Positions 10,056-11,287 of a stretch of DNA of 11,287 bases are shown piece after piece (positions within the stretch are counted from its first letter, which is position 1; every line of letters starts with the position of its first letter). The notes beneath the pieces are model-generated. The model did not search any database, was not told the origin of the DNA, and saw nothing but the letters and a program-made list of their open reading frames with translations. The stretch comes from Bacteroidota bacterium (GTDB lineage Bacteria > Bacteroidota > Bacteroidia > Chitinophagales > Chitinophagaceae). Location of the stretch: assembly GCA_013414745.1 (NCBI GenBank), contig CP058707.1, forward strand, positions 2,321,797 to 2,333,083, given 5' to 3'. A program made the translations under genes and the position numbers.

Positions 10056-11219
10056 ATGAAAAACTGATTTGCTGCGGTGTATTGTGGCTGTATGGTCTTC
10101 ATGCACACAGTCAGACCCATTTTACATCAACTTTTGTCGCACAATGAAGAAACGACTTCCTGGAATGGATGTGTATTACAACAACAACCGCAATCGACTC
10201 ATCGATCGACCAATTACTTTTATTCCAAGGGTATCGCCTGGAATATGCAAAGCGATTGGGTGTATCTGAGTAATGTGCTGAGCAAAGAAACGGCCCCACT
10301 CATGGCCCAAACAAATAACAAGAATATTCTGCGTTGGATGCATGAAGATCGCGGTGTTGAAATGGATCCCCATGCCCACGAGTCGCAATATCTGTATCCC
10401 GATGTGGTGAAACTGATGGATTCTATTGGATTGCCGGAAAGTAAATTAGTAGGAGGTACTATCTACAATGATAGCAACGGAATGAATATTTGGACGAATC
10501 TCGAAAACGGACAATATGGTCTTCAATTTCCTGCCAAATTCTGGAAGCCTGATTATCTGATGAGTGGAGGTACGCCAAATCATGTCGCCGACCTGCATTA
10601 TTTTGGAATCTGGAATCCGCAAAGTCCGGCCAACTTTTACAACATGATACCACGCGTCGCTTACGACAACTCGCCAATGGGTGCAGTGGGCGCTTTTTGA
10701 TACCACCGATATACCTACCTATGTGGATGAGATCCGGCAGGCCATAACAAAAGTGCAGAATGGATATTTTCCACCGAGTGGTTTTTATGTGTACAGTGTG
10801 TTTTTCGGACAAGCTGATTTGAACAATGTATCCTTTTACAATAAACTACTGGAGCTCGCAGATAGTGTGGATGCTCTGGTTCAATCAACCAACGCGGAAT
10901 GGAAAACATTTAAACAGGCGTATACGGTTTGGGAAACTACCTACAACAAACAGATGTTTCAATGGGATTGTAATGCAGCACCTTTGTCGGGTTCAGACTA
11001 TACGCAGGATAAATTACTCGTATATCCCAACCCGGGTACTGAAATTATCTACCTGCAAAATGGATCGAGGGAGAGTTGCGCATTTGGGATTTACAGGGTA
11101 GATGCCAGGGTACCTATTTTCTGAATGGCCTATCTACAAAAATTCCTGTGCCTCAATTGGCCTCCGGCATATACATCCTGCAAATAGGGAATAGAAAGAT
11201 ACGTTGGCAGAAAGAATGA
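10056..11219 (+). CDS. Uncharacterised secreted protein with T9SS sorting domain (frame-broken in this sequence)
   Basis: The reconstructed protein has about 387 residues. One A must be restored after ATG (as in the beta-helix gene), giving MKKLICCGVLWLYGLHAHSQ as signal peptide. The body has S-H-N-E-E-T-T-S-W-N-G, Y-Y-N-N-N-R-N-R-L-I-D, Y-F-Y-S-K-G-I-A-W-N-M-Q-S-D-W-V-Y, T-N-N-K-N-I-L-R-W-M, an acidic-histidine motif E-M-D-P-H-A-H-E-S-Q-Y, and H-Y-F-G-I-W-N-P. A helical stretch (about 10720-10960) precedes the sorting domain K-L-L-V-Y-P-N-P-G-T-E-I-I-Y-L, then L-R-I-W-D-L-Q-G-R and L-A-S-G-I-Y-I-L-Q-I-G, ending at the stop codon 11217-11219. The alternating motifs suggest a TIM-barrel-like secreted enzyme, with D-P-H-A-H-E as a possible metal site, but I cannot assign a family. 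Open pieces are 10069-10269 (one frame) and 10077-10700, then 10681-11124; breaks lie near 10062, 10130, 10170, 10213, 10700 and 11070. Confidence 0.75.
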
Positions 11220-11236
11220 AGCTTCCTGAATTTTGG

Positions 11237-11244
11237 TATGTTTG
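11237..11244 (+). promoter_or_regulatory. Putative promoter -7 box (TATGTTTG) of the rightmost gene
   Basis: TATGTTTG is identical to the box before the beta-helix gene and matches TAnnTTTG. It ends 17 nt before the ATG at 11262, which would give a very short leader. The leader region also contains the hairpin GGTTC (11246-11250) with GAACC (11257-11261), so the start codon follows the stem directly. Confidence 0.4.
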
Positions 11245-11261
11245 GGGTTCGAAAAAGAACC

Positions 11262-11287
11262 ATGAAAAAACGTACGGTACTCATCAC
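11262..11287 (+). CDS. 5' end of a further gene, cut by the window edge
   Basis: ATG AAA AAA CGT ACG GTA CTC ATC begins M-K-K-R-T-V-L-I, with 26 bases in the window. The basic start followed by hydrophobic residues would fit a signal peptide or an N-terminal beta strand, but eight codons are too few to decide. A good -7 box lies upstream. Confidence 0.45.

Overview
The window reads as chromosomal DNA of a member of the Bacteroidota. Four things support this: type IX secretion (T9SS) C-terminal sorting domains with the V-Y-P-N-P motif on two proteins, promoter -7 boxes of the Bacteroidota form TAnnTTTG, secreted-protein domains typical of the phylum (SprB repeat, CARDB, metal-binding repeats, FN3), and a tmRNA whose tag reads GETSFAMAA. 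The species cannot be named from the sequence.

Layout. Positions 1-142 are non-coding and contain an imperfect hairpin. Positions 143-512 on the minus strand are a complete-looking tmRNA gene (ssrA), with its own promoter at 525-532. Everything after that lies on the plus strand. At 766-1836 is a secreted parallel beta-helix protein. At 1916-9493 is a giant mosaic extracellular protein of about 2,520 residues: signal peptide, five FDxDPG repeats, an Ig-like region, six acidic metal-binding units, about seven CARDB-like domains with one carboxypeptidase-regulatory-like insert, an SprB repeat, five Cys-paired repeats, two FN3 domains and a T9SS sorting domain. A terminator follows at 9525-9552, then a roughly 100-bp inverted-repeat element at 9563-9662. 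At 9684-10008 is a small secreted protein with acidic repeats resembling the N-terminus of OmpA-family proteins but with no OmpA domain. At 10056-11219 is an uncharacterised secreted protein with a T9SS domain. The first 26 bases of a further gene begin at 11262.

The protein genes are crossed by roughly 25-30 frame breaks. Nearly all can be repaired by adding or removing one base, mostly inside short homopolymers; two genes lose the same A from the A-run after ATG. Reading across the breaks restores continuous, well-conserved domains. The simplest explanation is sequencing or assembly error from long reads, not gene decay, so each gene is reported once at its reconstructed extent, with the breaks listed.

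How it fits together. The beta-helix protein and the giant adhesin-like protein are adjacent (79-nt gap, no visible terminator) and are probably co-transcribed. They look like a cell-surface or matrix module exported by Sec and then, for the giant protein, by T9SS. No CRISPR array, defence island, transposase or clear new enzymatic system is visible. The most interesting items are the architecture of the giant protein, the uncharacterised secreted protein at the right end, and the small inverted-repeat element.
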